Counted from the first letter of the stretch, positions 1 through 10,539 are shown. The stretch: 64,000 bases of DNA from Polynucleobacter necessarius (GCF_900095185.1 NZ_LT606948.1:620001-684000), one strand, 5' to 3'. Notes: generated by a model from the letters alone, not told the origin. Made by a program: numbers and translations.

Positions 1-1586
1 TGTGCGCTCACCACATCAGTAATATCATCAAATACAATCATTCGTAGGTCACCAGTCAACTCGGTACCGCGCACAAATAATGTAACGCCTAATTCATTAT
101 CGAATTCATTTGTACTGTGCAGCTGGATCTGTTTTTGCCATACCGGAGCATTAGTCGGTGTATTTTGTTCTGTTCCGCCCTCACTAAGTACTGCGAGCTT
201 CATGGTAGCAAAACCTTCCTGGAAGGCCTGCTCAAATTCAATCAATGCTGGGCTACTACTCAGTGGTTTGCCATCTAATTGCGTAAGATCTTGGCCAAAG
301 ATTCGGTCTGCACCAGGATTGCTAGATACAACGTTATAGTTTTTATCAAAAATGCAGACGCCTGCAGTTAGACTGCCCAATACGCGCTCTAGAAATGCTT
401 TGGACTCCTGCAAAGAAGTGCGGGTATCGGCCAACTGTCTTGTCATCACATTAAATTGCCTTGTAAGCATTCCGAGCTCATCGCCTGTATCCAACTCAGG
501 TTTAGGAGATAGATCACCTTGTGCTACCGCTTGTGTACCCCTCAAAAGCATCAACAGGGGGCGTGCTAGCTGTCGACCCAACAAAAGAGCCAAAGTAATT
601 GCCACAAATACTGCGAAGAAAAGAGTAAGGGTCAAGGTGCCAACAAACATCTTGCGTAAACCTGTTCGCCCCAGTGCTTTCTCTTGATACTCACTGCAAG
701 CAGATTCCACTGCAAAAATATTTTTAGCCAATGGAGTTGGAATATAGCGCACCAGCTGCAAGAAATACTTATCCTCAGCTTCTTTTCCTGAATCTAATTT
801 GCTATGGATTGGTTTTTTTCGAACCACGGGAACTATCGCTCTGATTCGATAGCCTCGCTGTCCGTCTTCCATCTCAATTTGATCTAAAAAGGCGACCCCC
901 TTCTTTTTAAATGCATCATCAACTACATCAACTGGAGACGCAGGAAGATATTTTTTAGCTTTTAACTCACTAGTGAATATTAAATTGCGCCGTATATTAA
1001 AAAGGCTAACCTCTTGAATCCCAAATTGATTGCGCATCTTCATAACCGCCGTAGCCACCTGCTCTGTCGAAGTGCCAGAGGGCATCCGCACTATCTGCTC
1101 GGCAATATAGTTGCCTTCACCCAAAATCTCTTCCTGAGCAACTCGCAAAGTTACTCGTCCTAGCTCTAGGCCTGAGTTCAAGGCTGACTCAACTTTTACA
1201 TCAAACCAAGTTTCAATACTGCGAGAGACGAACTGTAAGGAAACTCCATACAAAATCAAGCCTGGAACAATGCCGACTAGAGCAAAGATCATGGCCAGCT
1301 TTGCAATCAGGCGGGTACCAAAGTGACCTCGATACCAGCGTACCGCAATCACTGCGATGAGAATCAAAATAACCAAAGTAAGACAAATACCAATCACTAC
1401 ATTTGCGGCATACAACCAAATAAAGTAATTATCAAAAAATTCGGTGTTGGATGATGCGATTGCCAATAAAACCAAAAGTAGCAAAGCAAATATCCCAATT
1501 ATCCCGATCGTGATGGGAATTACTTTTTTACCCCAAATCTTTGAAGTAAAACAACTACCGTCTAATAGCGCTTGTACTGGTCTCAT
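1..1586 (-). CDS. ntrY: NtrY-like nitrogen-regulation sensor histidine kinase (3' end beyond window)
   Basis: The reading frame is open from ATG at 1586 to the window edge (about 528 codons), so only the N-terminal part is seen. Hydrophobic segments lie near residues 22-45, 53-82 and 96-117, followed by an extracytoplasmic sensor region (about 120-310) and a further membrane segment near 313-338. A HAMP linker follows (about 338-390, ending in QFNVMTRQL), then a PAS domain (about 405 onward, with AGVCIFDKNYNVV). The HisKA and ATPase domains would lie outside the window. This order is that of NtrY, the membrane sensor that phosphorylates NtrX. The start overlaps the stop of the upstream DUF4390 gene (ATGA), so the two are probably co-translated; DUF4390 next to ntrY is a usual betaproteobacterial arrangement. 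No lesion is visible in the part present. Confidence 0.85.
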   Translation of the reverse strand, partial: MRPVQALLDGSCFTSKIWGKKVIPITIGIIGIFALLLLVLLAIASSNTEFFDNYFIWLYAANVVIGICLTLVILILIAVIAVRWYRGHFGTRLIAKLAMIFALVGIVPGLILYGVSLQFVSRSIETWFDVKVESALNSGLELGRVTLRVAQEEILGEGNYIAEQIVRMPSGTSTEQVATAVMKMRNQFGIQEVSLFNIRRNLIFTSELKAKKYLPASPVDVVDDAFKKKGVAFLDQIEMEDGQRGYRIRAIVPVVRKKPIHSKLDSGKEAEDKYFLQLVRYIPTPLAKNIFAVESACSEYQEKALGRTGLRKMFVGTLTLTLFFAVFVAITLALLLGRQLARPLLMLLRGTQAVAQGDLSPKPELDTGDELGMLTRQFNVMTRQLADTRTSLQESKAFLERVLGSLTAGVCIFDKNYNVVSSNPGADRIFGQDLTQLDGKPLSSSPALIEFEQAFQEGFATMKLAVLSEGGTEQNTPTNAPVWQKQIQLHSTNEFDNELGVTLFVRGTELTGDLRMIVFDDITDVVSA

Positions 1587-2164
1587 CGCTTAATGAGGTT
1601 GGGGCCATTTGATGAAAATGGGAATCGATACCAATCGCTCGAAACACTCCAATCGCGATTATTGAGAGCGTTTACCTGAAAAGGTTTTGGCAACTTATTA
1701 AGATCGAGCGACATGCGCATGCTTGCTATATAGGACTTGTTCGAGTCAAGTTGAGCGCCATCTATTACTCGCCATCCACCAATACTGCCTACTGCCTGTA
1801 ATGCCTCAGACATCGATTTTGCAGAGAAAGTAAATCCTTCTGAGGCTATTCGGTACTGCTGCGTCAGCGGTTGATATGACAAACGAGTTTGCCTTTGAAC
1901 AACGGCAAGCTTCTCATCAAACCAGTACCAACGCGATCTAGTTAAATCAAACTCAGTTTGAAAATATAAAACTACGCCCTTCTGAACCGCATCCTCTAGG
2001 CCGGGGGAAAGTTCAATCTGAAAGGTGGCATTCAGTAACCAATCGTTATCCACCCTCTCTAGCTCAAAGGATTTGATCTTGATTCCTTCTGCACTAACAG
2101 CGCTCGAGAATAATCCCAGCACCATAAAAAACAAGAAAGTGAGTTGTTTAATTCTTTGACTCAT
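1583..2164 (-). CDS. DUF4390 domain protein (putative periplasmic)
   Basis: A 193-residue protein with a clear signal peptide (positively charged start, hydrophobic core about residues 8-23, ending near VSAEG). The rest is a beta-rich domain with repeated W/Y/R positions typical of DUF4390 proteins (for example RSRWYWFDEK). The biochemical role is unknown. It sits between rsmB and ntrY, overlapping both by ATGA (4 nt), so all three are probably translated as one unit. Because it is always near ntrYX in this group it may support NtrY sensing, but that is inference. Confidence 0.8.
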   Translation of the reverse strand: MSQRIKQLTFLFFMVLGLFSSAVSAEGIKIKSFELERVDNDWLLNATFQIELSPGLEDAVQKGVVLYFQTEFDLTRSRWYWFDEKLAVVQRQTRLSYQPLTQQYRIASEGFTFSAKSMSEALQAVGSIGGWRVIDGAQLDSNKSYIASMRMSLDLNKLPKPFQVNALNNRDWSVSSDWYRFPFSSNGPNLIKR

Positions 2165-3504
2165 GGCCCATTTTTCTTAAACAAGGCGTAATAAAACCCA
2201 TCATTTAGCTCGCCAGGCAAAAGCTGCCCCGGTGCGCCTAATCGTACCGCATCGGGGTGCTGCTCAGCCAACCAAAGTGCTTGATCCTCTCCCTCCTCTG
2301 GAAAAACAGAGCAAGTGACATATAAAAGATTGCCGCCTGATTTAAGCATTCTCCATGCCTGCGTCAATAAAGCGCGCTGCCTTTGTTGAAGAGACTGAAT
2401 ATCTGCTTCGCGTCTTAAAAAGGGGATATCGGGATGTCTAGCTACTATTCCAGAAGCTGAACAAGGTGCATCTAACAGAATCTTGTCGAAAAGAACTCCA
2501 TCCCACCACGCCGATTTTGATGCATCGCCTCGCAATACTTGTACCTTATAAGAATGTAAGCGTAAGCGATCCAAATTGCCACTAATTTTTCCAATGCGGT
2601 CTCCATCAAGCTCTAGGGCCCGCATATAAGAATCTGCAAGCTCTAGCATGTGAGCCGTTTTTCCACCAGGAGCGGCACAAGCATCTAGTACTAAATCTCC
2701 ATACTGTGGATTTAATAAGACTGCTGCAAGCTGAGCACCGACATCTTGTACCGAAACGGCGCCCGTATAAAAACCTGGTAGATCATATACAGGAACTGCT
2801 TCGGGCAATAAAAGTGCATGAGGTAAGTCAATACCAGCCAATGCGCTAATTGGCTGCGAGGAGATGCCAGCTTCAGATAATAAGGCTTGATATTGCTCAC
2901 GCGTGTTTTGCTTGTGATTGACGCGCAAAATTAAGGGTGCGCGCTTAGCCTGCTGAAACAAAATAGATTGCCAACCCTTAGGGTAATTACGCTTTAGGTT
3001 TGCTCGCCACCAAGCTGGCACATACATCGGCATCAGGTCTGGAGGGTAAGACGTGTCAGCCTCTGGTGGTCTCGTCAATATGCTCACCTTACGCAATACA
3101 GCATTGACCAGGCCTTTAGCATACATGGTCTTGTCATACTCGCCACAAGCCTTCACAGCCTGATCAACAATGGTATGGGCTGGATACCCTTTTCCATCTA
3201 TTCCATCTTGTAAAAATAATGCGATTGCAACGCTTAATAAATGATCCACTTCTGGTGGTGGCGTCTTAGGAATAAATTGCTTAATCAGCTCGTGAGAGCG
3301 CGTCCATTTACGGAGTGCATCAAAACTGAGGCTCTGAACAATCGGGCGCTCATGAGGCTCTAGCTGATCCAAAACTTCCGTGAGTGGTCTACCGCGGATT
3401 ACTTCGCTAATTGCTTGTGCGGCGATTGTCATTGCTACAGAAAGAGGGAGACTATGGGTTGTTTTAGGATTAGTCAAATTAGTTTTCTCCGGGATACGTC
3501 CCAT
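2161..3504 (-). CDS. rsmB: 16S rRNA m5C967 methyltransferase RsmB
   Basis: A 447-residue protein with the two-domain layout of RsmB/Sun. The N-terminal NusB-like helical domain covers about residues 24-160; the rest is a Rossmann SAM-dependent RNA methyltransferase domain. Visible motifs are the SAM loop [14 protein letters not shown], the [10 protein letters not shown] motif and the catalytic-cysteine motif VTCSVFPEE. It methylates C967 of 16S rRNA using SAM in the cytoplasm. The first ATG (3504) would overlap the end of htpX by 26 nt; an internal ATG at about codon 25 (MTIAAQAIS) is an equally good start that aligns better with the family. No disruption is seen, in contrast to rsmG and rsmI in this window. 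Confidence 0.93.
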   Translation of the reverse strand: MGRIPEKTNLTNPKTTHSLPLSVAMTIAAQAISEVIRGRPLTEVLDQLEPHERPIVQSLSFDALRKWTRSHELIKQFIPKTPPPEVDHLLSVAIALFLQDGIDGKGYPAHTIVDQAVKACGEYDKTMYAKGLVNAVLRKVSILTRPPEADTSYPPDLMPMYVPAWWRANLKRNYPKGWQSILFQQAKRAPLILRVNHKQNTREQYQALLSEAGISSQPISALAGIDLPHALLLPEAVPVYDLPGFYTGAVSVQDVGAQLAAVLLNPQYGDLVLDACAAPGGKTAHMLELADSYMRALELDGDRIGKISGNLDRLRLHSYKVQVLRGDASKSAWWDGVLFDKILLDAPCSASGIVARHPDIPFLRREADIQSLQQRQRALLTQAWRMLKSGGNLLYVTCSVFPEEGEDQALWLAEQHPDAVRLGAPGQLLPGELNDGFYYALFKKNGP

Positions 3505-4345
3505 TTTTAGCCATACTCATTAGACGTGCCACCCGCTCTTCAGTAGGCGGATGAGTAGAAAAAAGCTGGGCAAGACCACCAGCACTCAGCGGATTGAGAA
3601 TCATCATCTGTGCAGTTTCTGGATGTTGCTCAACCGCTTGAAATGGAATACCTTGTGCGTAGTTATGAATTTTTTCTAAAGCATGTGCAAGCGCCTCTGG
3701 GTCTGCGCTGATTTCTGCACCCCCACGATCAGCCTCATACTCGCGCGCGCGCGAAATACTCATCTGAATCAAGCTGGCTGCGATCGGGGCCAAAATTGCC
3801 ACCATTAAGCTCGCAATCGGGTTATTGGGTCTACTTTCCGAATCACGTCCACCGAAAAACATCGCGAAGTTTGCTAACGCAGAAATTGCGCCTGCCATAG
3901 TTGCAGCGACCGTCGATATCAAAATATCACGATGACGGACATGTGCTAACTCATGAGCCATTACACCGCGCAACTCTCTATTTGAGAGAATTCTCAAAAT
4001 CCCGGTGGTTGCGGCAACAGAGGCATTCTCAGGATTTCGTCCTGTTGCAAAAGCATTGGGCGCATCTTCATCAATTAAGAATACTTTAGGCATAGGTAAG
4101 CCTGCTTTTTCTGAGAGCTCCTTAACTAAACCATAAAACTGAGGCGCAGATCTGTCATCTACTTGTTGTGCGTTGGTCATCTTTAACACCACGGTGTCAG
4201 AGAACCAGTAGCTAAAGAAGTTCATGCCAATAGCGATTAATAGGGCCATCAACATACCCTGCTCGCCACCCAACAGACCGCCAACCACAATAAACAAGGC
4301 AGTAATTGCTGCCATCAAAACAGCAGTCTTTGCGAAATTAAACAT
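3479..4345 (-). CDS. htpX: Membrane zinc metalloprotease HtpX
   Basis: A 288-residue M48B peptidase of normal family length. Two N-terminal membrane helices (about 5-25 and 30-50) precede the catalytic domain with the zinc motif HELAH (131-135) and the downstream glutamate ligand in [14 protein letters not shown]. Two further hydrophobic stretches (about 150-170 and 176-196) lie between them. HtpX degrades misfolded inner-membrane proteins together with FtsH. It is the second gene after fmt and is separated from it by only 2 nt, so the run fmt-htpX-rsmB-DUF4390-ntrY is probably one transcript. Confidence 0.95.
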   Translation of the reverse strand: MFNFAKTAVLMAAITALFIVVGGLLGGEQGMLMALLIAIGMNFFSYWFSDTVVLKMTNAQQVDDRSAPQFYGLVKELSEKAGLPMPKVFLIDEDAPNAFATGRNPENASVAATTGILRILSNRELRGVMAHELAHVRHRDILISTVAATMAGAISALANFAMFFGGRDSESRPNNPIASLMVAILAPIAASLIQMSISRAREYEADRGGAEISADPEALAHALEKIHNYAQGIPFQAVEQHPETAQMMILNPLSAGGLAQLFSTHPPTEERVARLMSMAKNGTYPGEN

Positions 4346-4347
4346 TT

Positions 4348-5340
4348 CTACTCCTTTGATTGAAAGCGTAAGGGTTTTTCACTAATCGATTGAGTGCATG
4401 TTTTGGCATCCATTTTTTTTCCACCTGGTTTTTGCATTTCTAAAACCTCTAGCACTCCATCGCCACACTGAATATATACACCATCATCACTAAAGCCAAA
4501 CATCTCACCTTCACAAAATTTTCCGTTAGACAGATTGATTTTTGCAACCCTTGAGTTCCAAAATTTAATTGCCAACTCTTCCGCATGACTAAGCGCTCCG
4601 GGAAATGGATTAAAAGCGCGAATTCGTTGATCAATTGCTTTGGCACTTAAGGTCCAATCGATCTCCGCCTCACTCTTCAGAATTTTTTCTGCATAAGTAA
4701 CGCCTTCTTTAGGCTGTGGTACTCGAACTAATGCTTCGCTTTGCTGCAATATGTTCAATACCCTCACAATCGCATCGGCACCAAGCCAAGCTAAGCGATC
4801 ATGCAAACTAGCACTAGTTTCACCCCGAGCCATCTCCAGCTCTGAGACCATAACAGCATCGCCAGTATCTAGGCCTACATCCATTTGCATAATACAAACT
4901 CCCGTCTTCTGATCACCAGCCTCTAATGCACGCTGAATCGGTGCTGCACCACGCCATCGCGGCAAAAGAGAGGCATGAATATTCAAGCTGCCGTGCCGTC
5001 CAGCCCGCTCACTAATATCTAAAATTACTTGGGGCAGAATCAAACCGTAAGCGACAACCACCATAGCATCAAAATCGATCGAGGAGAGATGATCATAGGC
5101 AGCCTGTGCCTGAGCCTGTTTCTGCGGGTCAAGACTATTAAGCCTTAATGTTTCTGGCTGTAAGACTGGAATGTTCTTTTGCAAAGCAAATTCTTTTACG
5201 GGACTTGCTTGAAGGTGCATGCCTCTGCCTGCCCGACGATCTGGTTGAGTGAGAGCAAGGACAATTTCATGTCCTGCATTATCAATAGCACGCATCGCTT
5301 GCGCGGCAAACTCAGGAGTTCCAGCAAAGACAATTTTCAT
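4348..5340 (-). CDS. fmt: Methionyl-tRNA formyltransferase
   Basis: A 330-residue enzyme that formylates Met-tRNAi with 10-formyl-THF to start translation. The N-terminal formyltransferase fold begins [13 protein letters not shown], and the family signature [13 protein letters not shown] is present. The C-terminal OB-like domain (about 215-325) contains [11 protein letters not shown] and [10 protein letters not shown]. It is paired with def (8 nt upstream), the classic deformylase-formyltransferase pair. Length and motifs look intact. Confidence 0.96.
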   Translation of the reverse strand: MKIVFAGTPEFAAQAMRAIDNAGHEIVLALTQPDRRAGRGMHLQASPVKEFALQKNIPVLQPETLRLNSLDPQKQAQAQAAYDHLSSIDFDAMVVVAYGLILPQVILDISERAGRHGSLNIHASLLPRWRGAAPIQRALEAGDQKTGVCIMQMDVGLDTGDAVMVSELEMARGETSASLHDRLAWLGADAIVRVLNILQQSEALVRVPQPKEGVTYAEKILKSEAEIDWTLSAKAIDQRIRAFNPFPGALSHAEELAIKFWNSRVAKINLSNGKFCEGEMFGFSDDGVYIQCGDGVLEVLEMQKPGGKKMDAKTCTQSISEKPLRFQSKE

Positions 5341-5348
5341 TGGGGCGC

Positions 5349-5864
5349 TTAGCGTTGACCTGCTAATTCTTTAGCGCGCTTCTTCATTTTTTGTGAGATA
5401 CGAGTTCGCTTGAGTATCGATAAATACTCAACAAATACTTTTCCTTGCAAATGATCCAGCTCATGTTGTAAACATACCGCTAACAAACCATCTGCATCTA
5501 TCTCAAATTCTTTGCCGTCGACATCTAACGCCTTGACGCGAATCTCGGCAGGCCTCTCAACTTCATCATAAAACCCTGGCACAGACAAACAGCCTTCGCG
5601 CCAAGATTTGGTTTCAGAGCTTGCCCGGATAATTTCTGGATTGATAAAAACCATTAATTCATTTTGATCGTCTGATACATCAATTACTACGATGCACTCA
5701 TGAATGTCCACCTGCGTTGCTGCCAATCCAATGCCTGGCGCGTCATACATCGTCTCGGCCATATCAGCGACAATTGTTTTAATACGTGCATCTACCTGCT
5801 CCACAGGTTTAGCAACCTTGTGCAATCGAGGATCTGGATAGCAGAGGGCATTTAATAAGGTCAT
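5349..5864 (-). CDS. def: Peptide deformylase
   Basis: I place the start at the ATG at 5864 ([15 protein letters not shown]), giving 171 residues, the usual length. An upstream in-frame ATG at 5918 would add 18 residues that the family lacks. All three PDF motifs are present: [16 protein letters not shown] (metal-binding Cys) and QHELDH (two His ligands and catalytic Glu). It removes the N-formyl group from nascent proteins and acts with the downstream fmt. It appears intact. Confidence 0.95.
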   Translation of the reverse strand: MTLLNALCYPDPRLHKVAKPVEQVDARIKTIVADMAETMYDAPGIGLAATQVDIHECIVVIDVSDDQNELMVFINPEIIRASSETKSWREGCLSVPGFYDEVERPAEIRVKALDVDGKEFEIDADGLLAVCLQHELDHLQGKVFVEYLSILKRTRISQKMKKRAKELAGQR

Positions 5865-5936
5865 ATAAGAATTATCCAACAGAGCTATCAGTATGTCCTG
5901 ATTGTTCCAATTCCCCAACGGTACAAAATTGTTTTA

Positions 5937-6617
5937 TGAACTCTTCTGCCACATCAAGCTCCATAATTCAAATCAATCGTAAAAGCGCTCACTATCCTAC
6001 CCGGCTCCTTCCTGGACTTATACGATCCCCCAGAAGCGCTCTTATCTATATGGCGACATTCGTCTGCTTAAAATGCCGATGATTTCGATTGTTGGCTTAC
6101 GTGAGGCAAGCCCTCAAGGCTTAAAAAATTGCCGCCTTTTTAGCCAAGCGCTTTCTAGGGCAGGGGCCCTGATTGTCTCGGGCATAGCAAAATGGGGTGA
6201 CAGCGCAGTCCACCAAGCGGTGATTGACCTTGGAGCCGGGCATTTCACGGCCGCCGTATTAGGAACTGGCGTTGATGTGGTGTATCCCCTGCAGAACCTA
6301 AGCCTTTCGCATGCTATTCGTCATCAGGGGCTTCTAATATCGGAGCTGCCTTTAGGTATTGCCCCCAAAAAATGACACTTTCCCAAAAGAAATCAAATCA
6401 TCGAGGTACTATCGCTTGGCGTCGTAATGATCGAAGCGACAGAAAAATCCGGATCATTCATAACGGCGAAGCTAGCAGTAGAGATGGGTAGAGAGGTTTT
6501 GCTTTGCCTGGGTCCATTCAACACCCCAATTCCGTCGGCTGTCACTAACTTATCCAACACGGCGCAAAACTGGCCTTTAGACCGGAAAACGTCCTTGAGG
6601 ATCTACATATTTAGCTA
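5937..6617 (+). pseudogene. dprA: dprA (DNA-processing protein A) remnant
   Basis: Pieces of a DprA/Smf Rossmann domain lie in different frames. LYGDIRLLKMPMISIVG (through about 6100) continues into an open stretch with ASPQGLKNCRLFSQALSRAG and GTGVDVVYPLQN, ending in a stop at 6373-6375. The frame shifts near 6375 to ATEKSGSFITAKLAVEMGRE, and shifts again near 6520, where PENVLEDLHI reads in another frame after an in-frame TAA. The N-terminal region and the C-terminal winged helix are missing. Intact DprA loads RecA on incoming single-stranded DNA during transformation. It is divergent from def. The gene is clearly non-functional. Confidence 0.88.
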
Positions 6618-6835
6618 AAAACCCCATTTGAAAGGCCTTAAAAAGGCTTTTTGCCTATATTGAAGACGTTGTGGCTTGTTTAAAACGGGGACAAATAGGA
6701 GTTTTTGGACTTTTACTAATTTATCGGTTAATAATAAAAAAGGGGTGCGGGATTGCATGGATCTCATTTTGGTTTAAATTGACCCTCCGTTTTACCCAAA
6801 AAACATCATTCTTAGCTCAAATTTAGGCATAACGC
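6618..6835 (+). other. Non-coding gap after dprA remnant
   Basis: This stretch of 218 bp shows no recognisable protein remnant in any frame. In relatives a small smg/DUF494 gene sits near here, but I could not match its sequence. It probably holds the promoter of the following topoisomerase gene plus decayed dprA sequence. Confidence 0.4.
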
Positions 6836-9505
6836 GTGGCAACTAAGGCAACTACCAAAAAAAGCACTTCGAAGACTACCGCCGGGGAGCACCTAAAGAC
6901 GCTCATCATTGCAGAGAAGCCATCTGTTGCAAATGACATTGCCAAGGCTTTGGGCGGCTTTACCAAATACGAAGCTTATTTTGAGAGTGATGAATTTCTA
7001 ATTGCATCTGCGGTTGGTCATTTACTAGAAATTGCTGCCCCCGAGGAATTTGATGTCAAACGCGGTAAATGGTCTTTTGCCAATTTGCCAGTTGTACCCC
7101 CTTGCTTTGATTTACGCCCAATTGCGAAAACAGAATCGCGCCTCAAGGTGTTACAAACACTCATTAAACGCACAGATGTAACCGCGCTCATTAATGCCTG
7201 TGACGCTGGACGAGAAGGTGAGTTGATTTTCCGCTTGATAGCGCAACATGCAAAGGCATCACAATCAATTAAGCGCTTATGGCTACAGTCTATGACGCCT
7301 GCTGCCATTCGAGAGGGCTTTGCAAACTTGCGCACCGATGAAGATATGAAGCCCCTTGCGGATGCAGCTCGTTGCCGCTCTGAAGCAGACTGGCTCGTTG
7401 GCATTAACGGTACCCGCGCAATGACCGCCTTTAATAGCAAAAGTGGTGGTTTTTTCTTAACAACTGTAGGGCGTGTACAAACCCCTACACTCTCTATCGT
7501 TGTAGAGCGCGAAGAACTCATTCGTAAGTTTGGTTCTAAAGACTACTGGGAGGTAAAGGCGGAGTTTATGGCTGCTTCTGGGGTTTATGAGGGCCGTTGG
7601 TTTGATCCGAAATTCAAAAAGGATGTAACGGAGCCCGATGCTCGCGAGAACCGCCTTTGGAGCGAAGCTGCGGCCCAAAGCATTGTGACCGCATGTCGGG
7701 GTAAAAAAGCGAGCGTTACTGAGGAAGCTAAGCCAGCCAGACAACTTGCACCACAGTTATTTGATTTAACCAGCCTGCAGCGAGAAGCAAATGCACGGTT
7801 TGGCTTCTCTGCAAAAAATACTTTGGGTCTTGCGCAAGCTTTATACGAACGCCACAAAGCTTTAACCTACCCACGTACAGACGCAAAAGCGCTACCTGAA
7901 GATTACCTCGATACCGTTAAGCAAACAATGGAAAATCTTGCCGACCATTCGCAAGATTACCGAGCATTTGCCAAACAAATTCTGCAAGGGGATCCCAAGG
8001 ACCCCAAAGCAAGGGCAGGCTATGGCTGGATTAAACCAAATAAAAGCATTTTTGATAACTCTAAAATTTCTGATCACTTTGCGATTATTCCCACCTTGGA
8101 AAGGCCTAAGAATTTAAGTGAGCCTGAGGCTAAGCTCTACGATTTAGTAGTGCGTCGATTCTTGGCGGTTTTTTATCCAGCTGCGGAGTTCCGCGTCACC
8201 ACTTGCATCACTGAAGCATCGGGACATCACTTTAAAACTGAGGGCCGCGTTCTTGTAAGCCCTGGATGGTTAACGGTTTACGGTAAATCAAATCAGGCTG
8301 ATAATGAGTTTGCTCCAGTCCAAAAAGATGAGACGGTTCAAACTGAATCGATTGCGGCAGTACCCTTGAAAACAAAACCACCTGCTCGCTACACAGAGGC
8401 AACATTGCTCTCCGCAATGGAAAGTGCTGGTAAATGGGTTGATGATGAGATGCGAGAGGTTATGGCAGAGAAGGGTCTTGGAACCCCGGCGACTCGAGCG
8501 GCCATTATCGAAGGCTTACTTGCTGAAAAGTACATTGTGCGCGAAGCACGTGAACTCATTCCAACCGCAAAAGCGTTTCAATTAATGACCTTATTGCGCG
8601 GCCTAGATGTAGAAGAATTAACCCGCCCTGATTTAACGGGTAGCTGGGAAAACAAATTATCACTCATCGAGCAAGGCAAGATGAATCGTGACACTTTCAT
8701 GCAAGAGATTGCGCAAATGACCCAGCGTATTGTGAAGCGGGCGAAGGAATATGACAGCGATACGATTCCTGGCGATTACGCTGCTATGGTCACGCCTTGC
8801 CCACACTGCAAAGGCCCCGTCAAAGAAAACTATCGTCGTTTTGCTTGCGAAACGTGCGGTTTTACTATCAGCAAAACACCTGGTGGACGCGCGTTTGAAT
8901 ATCCAGAAGTCGAAGAATTATTGCGCGAGAAAACAATCGGGCCACTACAAGGGTTCCGAAGCAAAATCGGGCGCCCGTTTGCTGCCATTATTAAATTAAG
9001 TGAAATTCCCGAGGTTGATGCAGACTATCCAAACGCAGGTTTTAAGCTTGAATTTGACTTTGGCAACACGCAAGAGGATGCAACAGAGCCGGTTGACTTG
9101 ACTGGTCGTCAAGCTCTAGGAGCATGTCCTAAATGTTCAGGCGCAGTCTACGAAGACGGCATGCGCTATGTTTGTGAAAACAATACCGGTCCAAGCAAGT
9201 CATGCGATTTCAAAACTAGCAAAGTGGTGCTGCAGCAAGAGGTTTCGCCAGCACAAGTACAAAAGTTACTCAAAGAGGGCAAAACCGATCTGCTGGCCAA
9301 CTTTAAATCAAACCGTACTGGGCGAGGCTTTAAAGCTTATTTAGCCCTGGATTCAGTTGGCAAAATTAGCTTTGAATTTGCGGCCAAAGCGCCCAAGGCT
9401 GAAGGTGCAGCACCAGCGAAAAAACGCGCTGGCGCGAGCACAGAAACTAAGTCAGCCGTAAAACCAAAGCGTGCAAGTAAAGCAAAGTCATCCTCTAGTA
9501 GCTGA
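6836..9505 (+). CDS. topB: DNA topoisomerase III (type IA)
   Basis: An 889-residue type IA topoisomerase starting at GTG 6836. The Toprim domain has IIAEKPSVANDIAKALGG and the metal-binding DAGREGELIFR; the active-site tyrosine lies in LTYPRTDAKALP. VPPCFDLRPI and the overall order are closer to TopB than to TopA. Two C-terminal zinc ribbons follow (CPHCKGPV with CETCGF, then CPKCSGAV with a final C), then a Lys/Ala/Ser-rich tail (last about 40 residues) likely to bind DNA. It cuts and passes single strands to resolve replication and recombination intermediates. It is convergent with the mnmC remnant, whose frame runs on into the topB 3' end. The coding sequence is intact. Confidence 0.92.
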   Translation: MATKATTKKSTSKTTAGEHLKTLIIAEKPSVANDIAKALGGFTKYEAYFESDEFLIASAVGHLLEIAAPEEFDVKRGKWSFANLPVVPPCFDLRPIAKTESRLKVLQTLIKRTDVTALINACDAGREGELIFRLIAQHAKASQSIKRLWLQSMTPAAIREGFANLRTDEDMKPLADAARCRSEADWLVGINGTRAMTAFNSKSGGFFLTTVGRVQTPTLSIVVEREELIRKFGSKDYWEVKAEFMAASGVYEGRWFDPKFKKDVTEPDARENRLWSEAAAQSIVTACRGKKASVTEEAKPARQLAPQLFDLTSLQREANARFGFSAKNTLGLAQALYERHKALTYPRTDAKALPEDYLDTVKQTMENLADHSQDYRAFAKQILQGDPKDPKARAGYGWIKPNKSIFDNSKISDHFAIIPTLERPKNLSEPEAKLYDLVVRRFLAVFYPAAEFRVTTCITEASGHHFKTEGRVLVSPGWLTVYGKSNQADNEFAPVQKDETVQTESIAAVPLKTKPPARYTEATLLSAMESAGKWVDDEMREVMAEKGLGTPATRAAIIEGLLAEKYIVREARELIPTAKAFQLMTLLRGLDVEELTRPDLTGSWENKLSLIEQGKMNRDTFMQEIAQMTQRIVKRAKEYDSDTIPGDYAAMVTPCPHCKGPVKENYRRFACETCGFTISKTPGGRAFEYPEVEELLREKTIGPLQGFRSKIGRPFAAIIKLSEIPEVDADYPNAGFKLEFDFGNTQEDATEPVDLTGRQALGACPKCSGAVYEDGMRYVCENNTGPSKSCDFKTSKVVLQQEVSPAQVQKLLKEGKTDLLANFKSNRTGRGFKAYLALDSVGKISFEFAAKAPKAEGAAPAKKRAGASTETKSAVKPKRASKAKSSSSS

Positions 9506-10539
9506 GCTGTAATCAGCTTGGCCGCCCGAGCAGACCATAAAATCCCTCTCGAGCCTAAAGCTGTCGATAAAAATATCCCAGGACGTTGAGTTAGCGAACC
9601 AATAATTGGTAAGCGATCTCCCGCAACGCACGCCGACAAACTCGCCAACGCCTATAAGTGAGCGCGGATTTCCATCTGGATAATCTACCAAGCGCATAGC
9701 TTGCTCACGATTACAAGCATCGCTTGTATGCCATGGCTCAAGATTATCCTCGCCCTCATCAAAAGTCGAGCCAACTATCCAGCGATAACTGCTGTCCTCA
9801 AGTTGCTCGACGGGTAAACAATAGCCATCACCCGATATCCCAACAGGGGGTGATTTTTTAATCCATGGGTCGCCATCTTTTACCGAAAAAATGCTTAACT
9901 GACCACGCACTGGTTTTATTGGCAAGCGAATATCAACGCTGTTCATGAGAGATTTTGTATCTTGAGCACAAGCCCACAACGGCTTTTCTGGCCGTCATGA
10001 TGAGAGTATCCATGCTGCCGAATAAATGCCACTCATTTTGATGCCTCTCAAGTCAAATAACTTGTGTATTCCAACAAAAGGTGAGGCGCTCATGATCTTG
10101 CAGCAAGTGTTTACTTGCTTTAAATACATTCAAACAAGCGCCCCGCGGTAACCAAGCACCGCTTTGTTCAATGCCACAAGATAGATGTGCTTCTTCGGCA
10201 TTCATCGCTACCGCCATATCCCCATCAAGACCTAAATCATGAAGATACTCTGTAATTTGTAAAAGATCAAAAATTTTCTCTTTTTTGGCCGGCTGAAATA
10301 TGCCGTGCTGTTGCCAAACGTTTTTCCAACGCGCCTCTGCCAGCAAGAACGCAATACGAGTTAGTCGCAATAAACGGAGAGAGCCCATGCCCGATGTGGA
10401 GATGGGCAATTGCATACGCTTGACTTGAACAAGCAGTACCTGCAGATTGAGCGGCATCAACAATACAGGCTGATTTACCGCGCTCGAACAACTCATTAGC
10501 TATGAATGCTCCACAACTGCCAGCCCCAATCACCACCAT
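9337..10539 (-). pseudogene. mnmC: mnmC (FAD oxidoreductase domain) remnant
   Basis: Four successive frames carry pieces of the MnmC C-terminal FAD-dependent demodification domain. The dinucleotide-binding start is VVIGAGSCGAFIANELFERG (10536-10477). A second frame has EEAHLSCGIEQSGAWLPRGA and stops at 10053; a third (9979 downward) has KPVRGQLSIFS and YRWIVGSTFDEGEDNLEPWH; a fourth has AGDRLPIIGSL and TALGSRGILW. The N-terminal methyltransferase domain is absent. Intact MnmC converts cmnm5U to nm5U and then methylates it to mnm5U at tRNA wobble position 34. At least three frameshifts make it dead. The last frame stays open across the antisense of the topB 3' end to 9337. Confidence 0.88.

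Noticed and set aside
352..687. 111-codon frame on the plus strand at the window start
   Set aside because: It overlaps ntrY, which is open over the entire region on the minus strand with clear HAMP and PAS domains.
6618..6835. Possible smg/DUF494 remnant between dprA and topB
   Set aside because: I could not match any frame to the DUF494 sequence.
7018..7857. Several open frames opposite topB
   Set aside because: They are antisense shadows; the residues follow topB codon pattern and show no domain.
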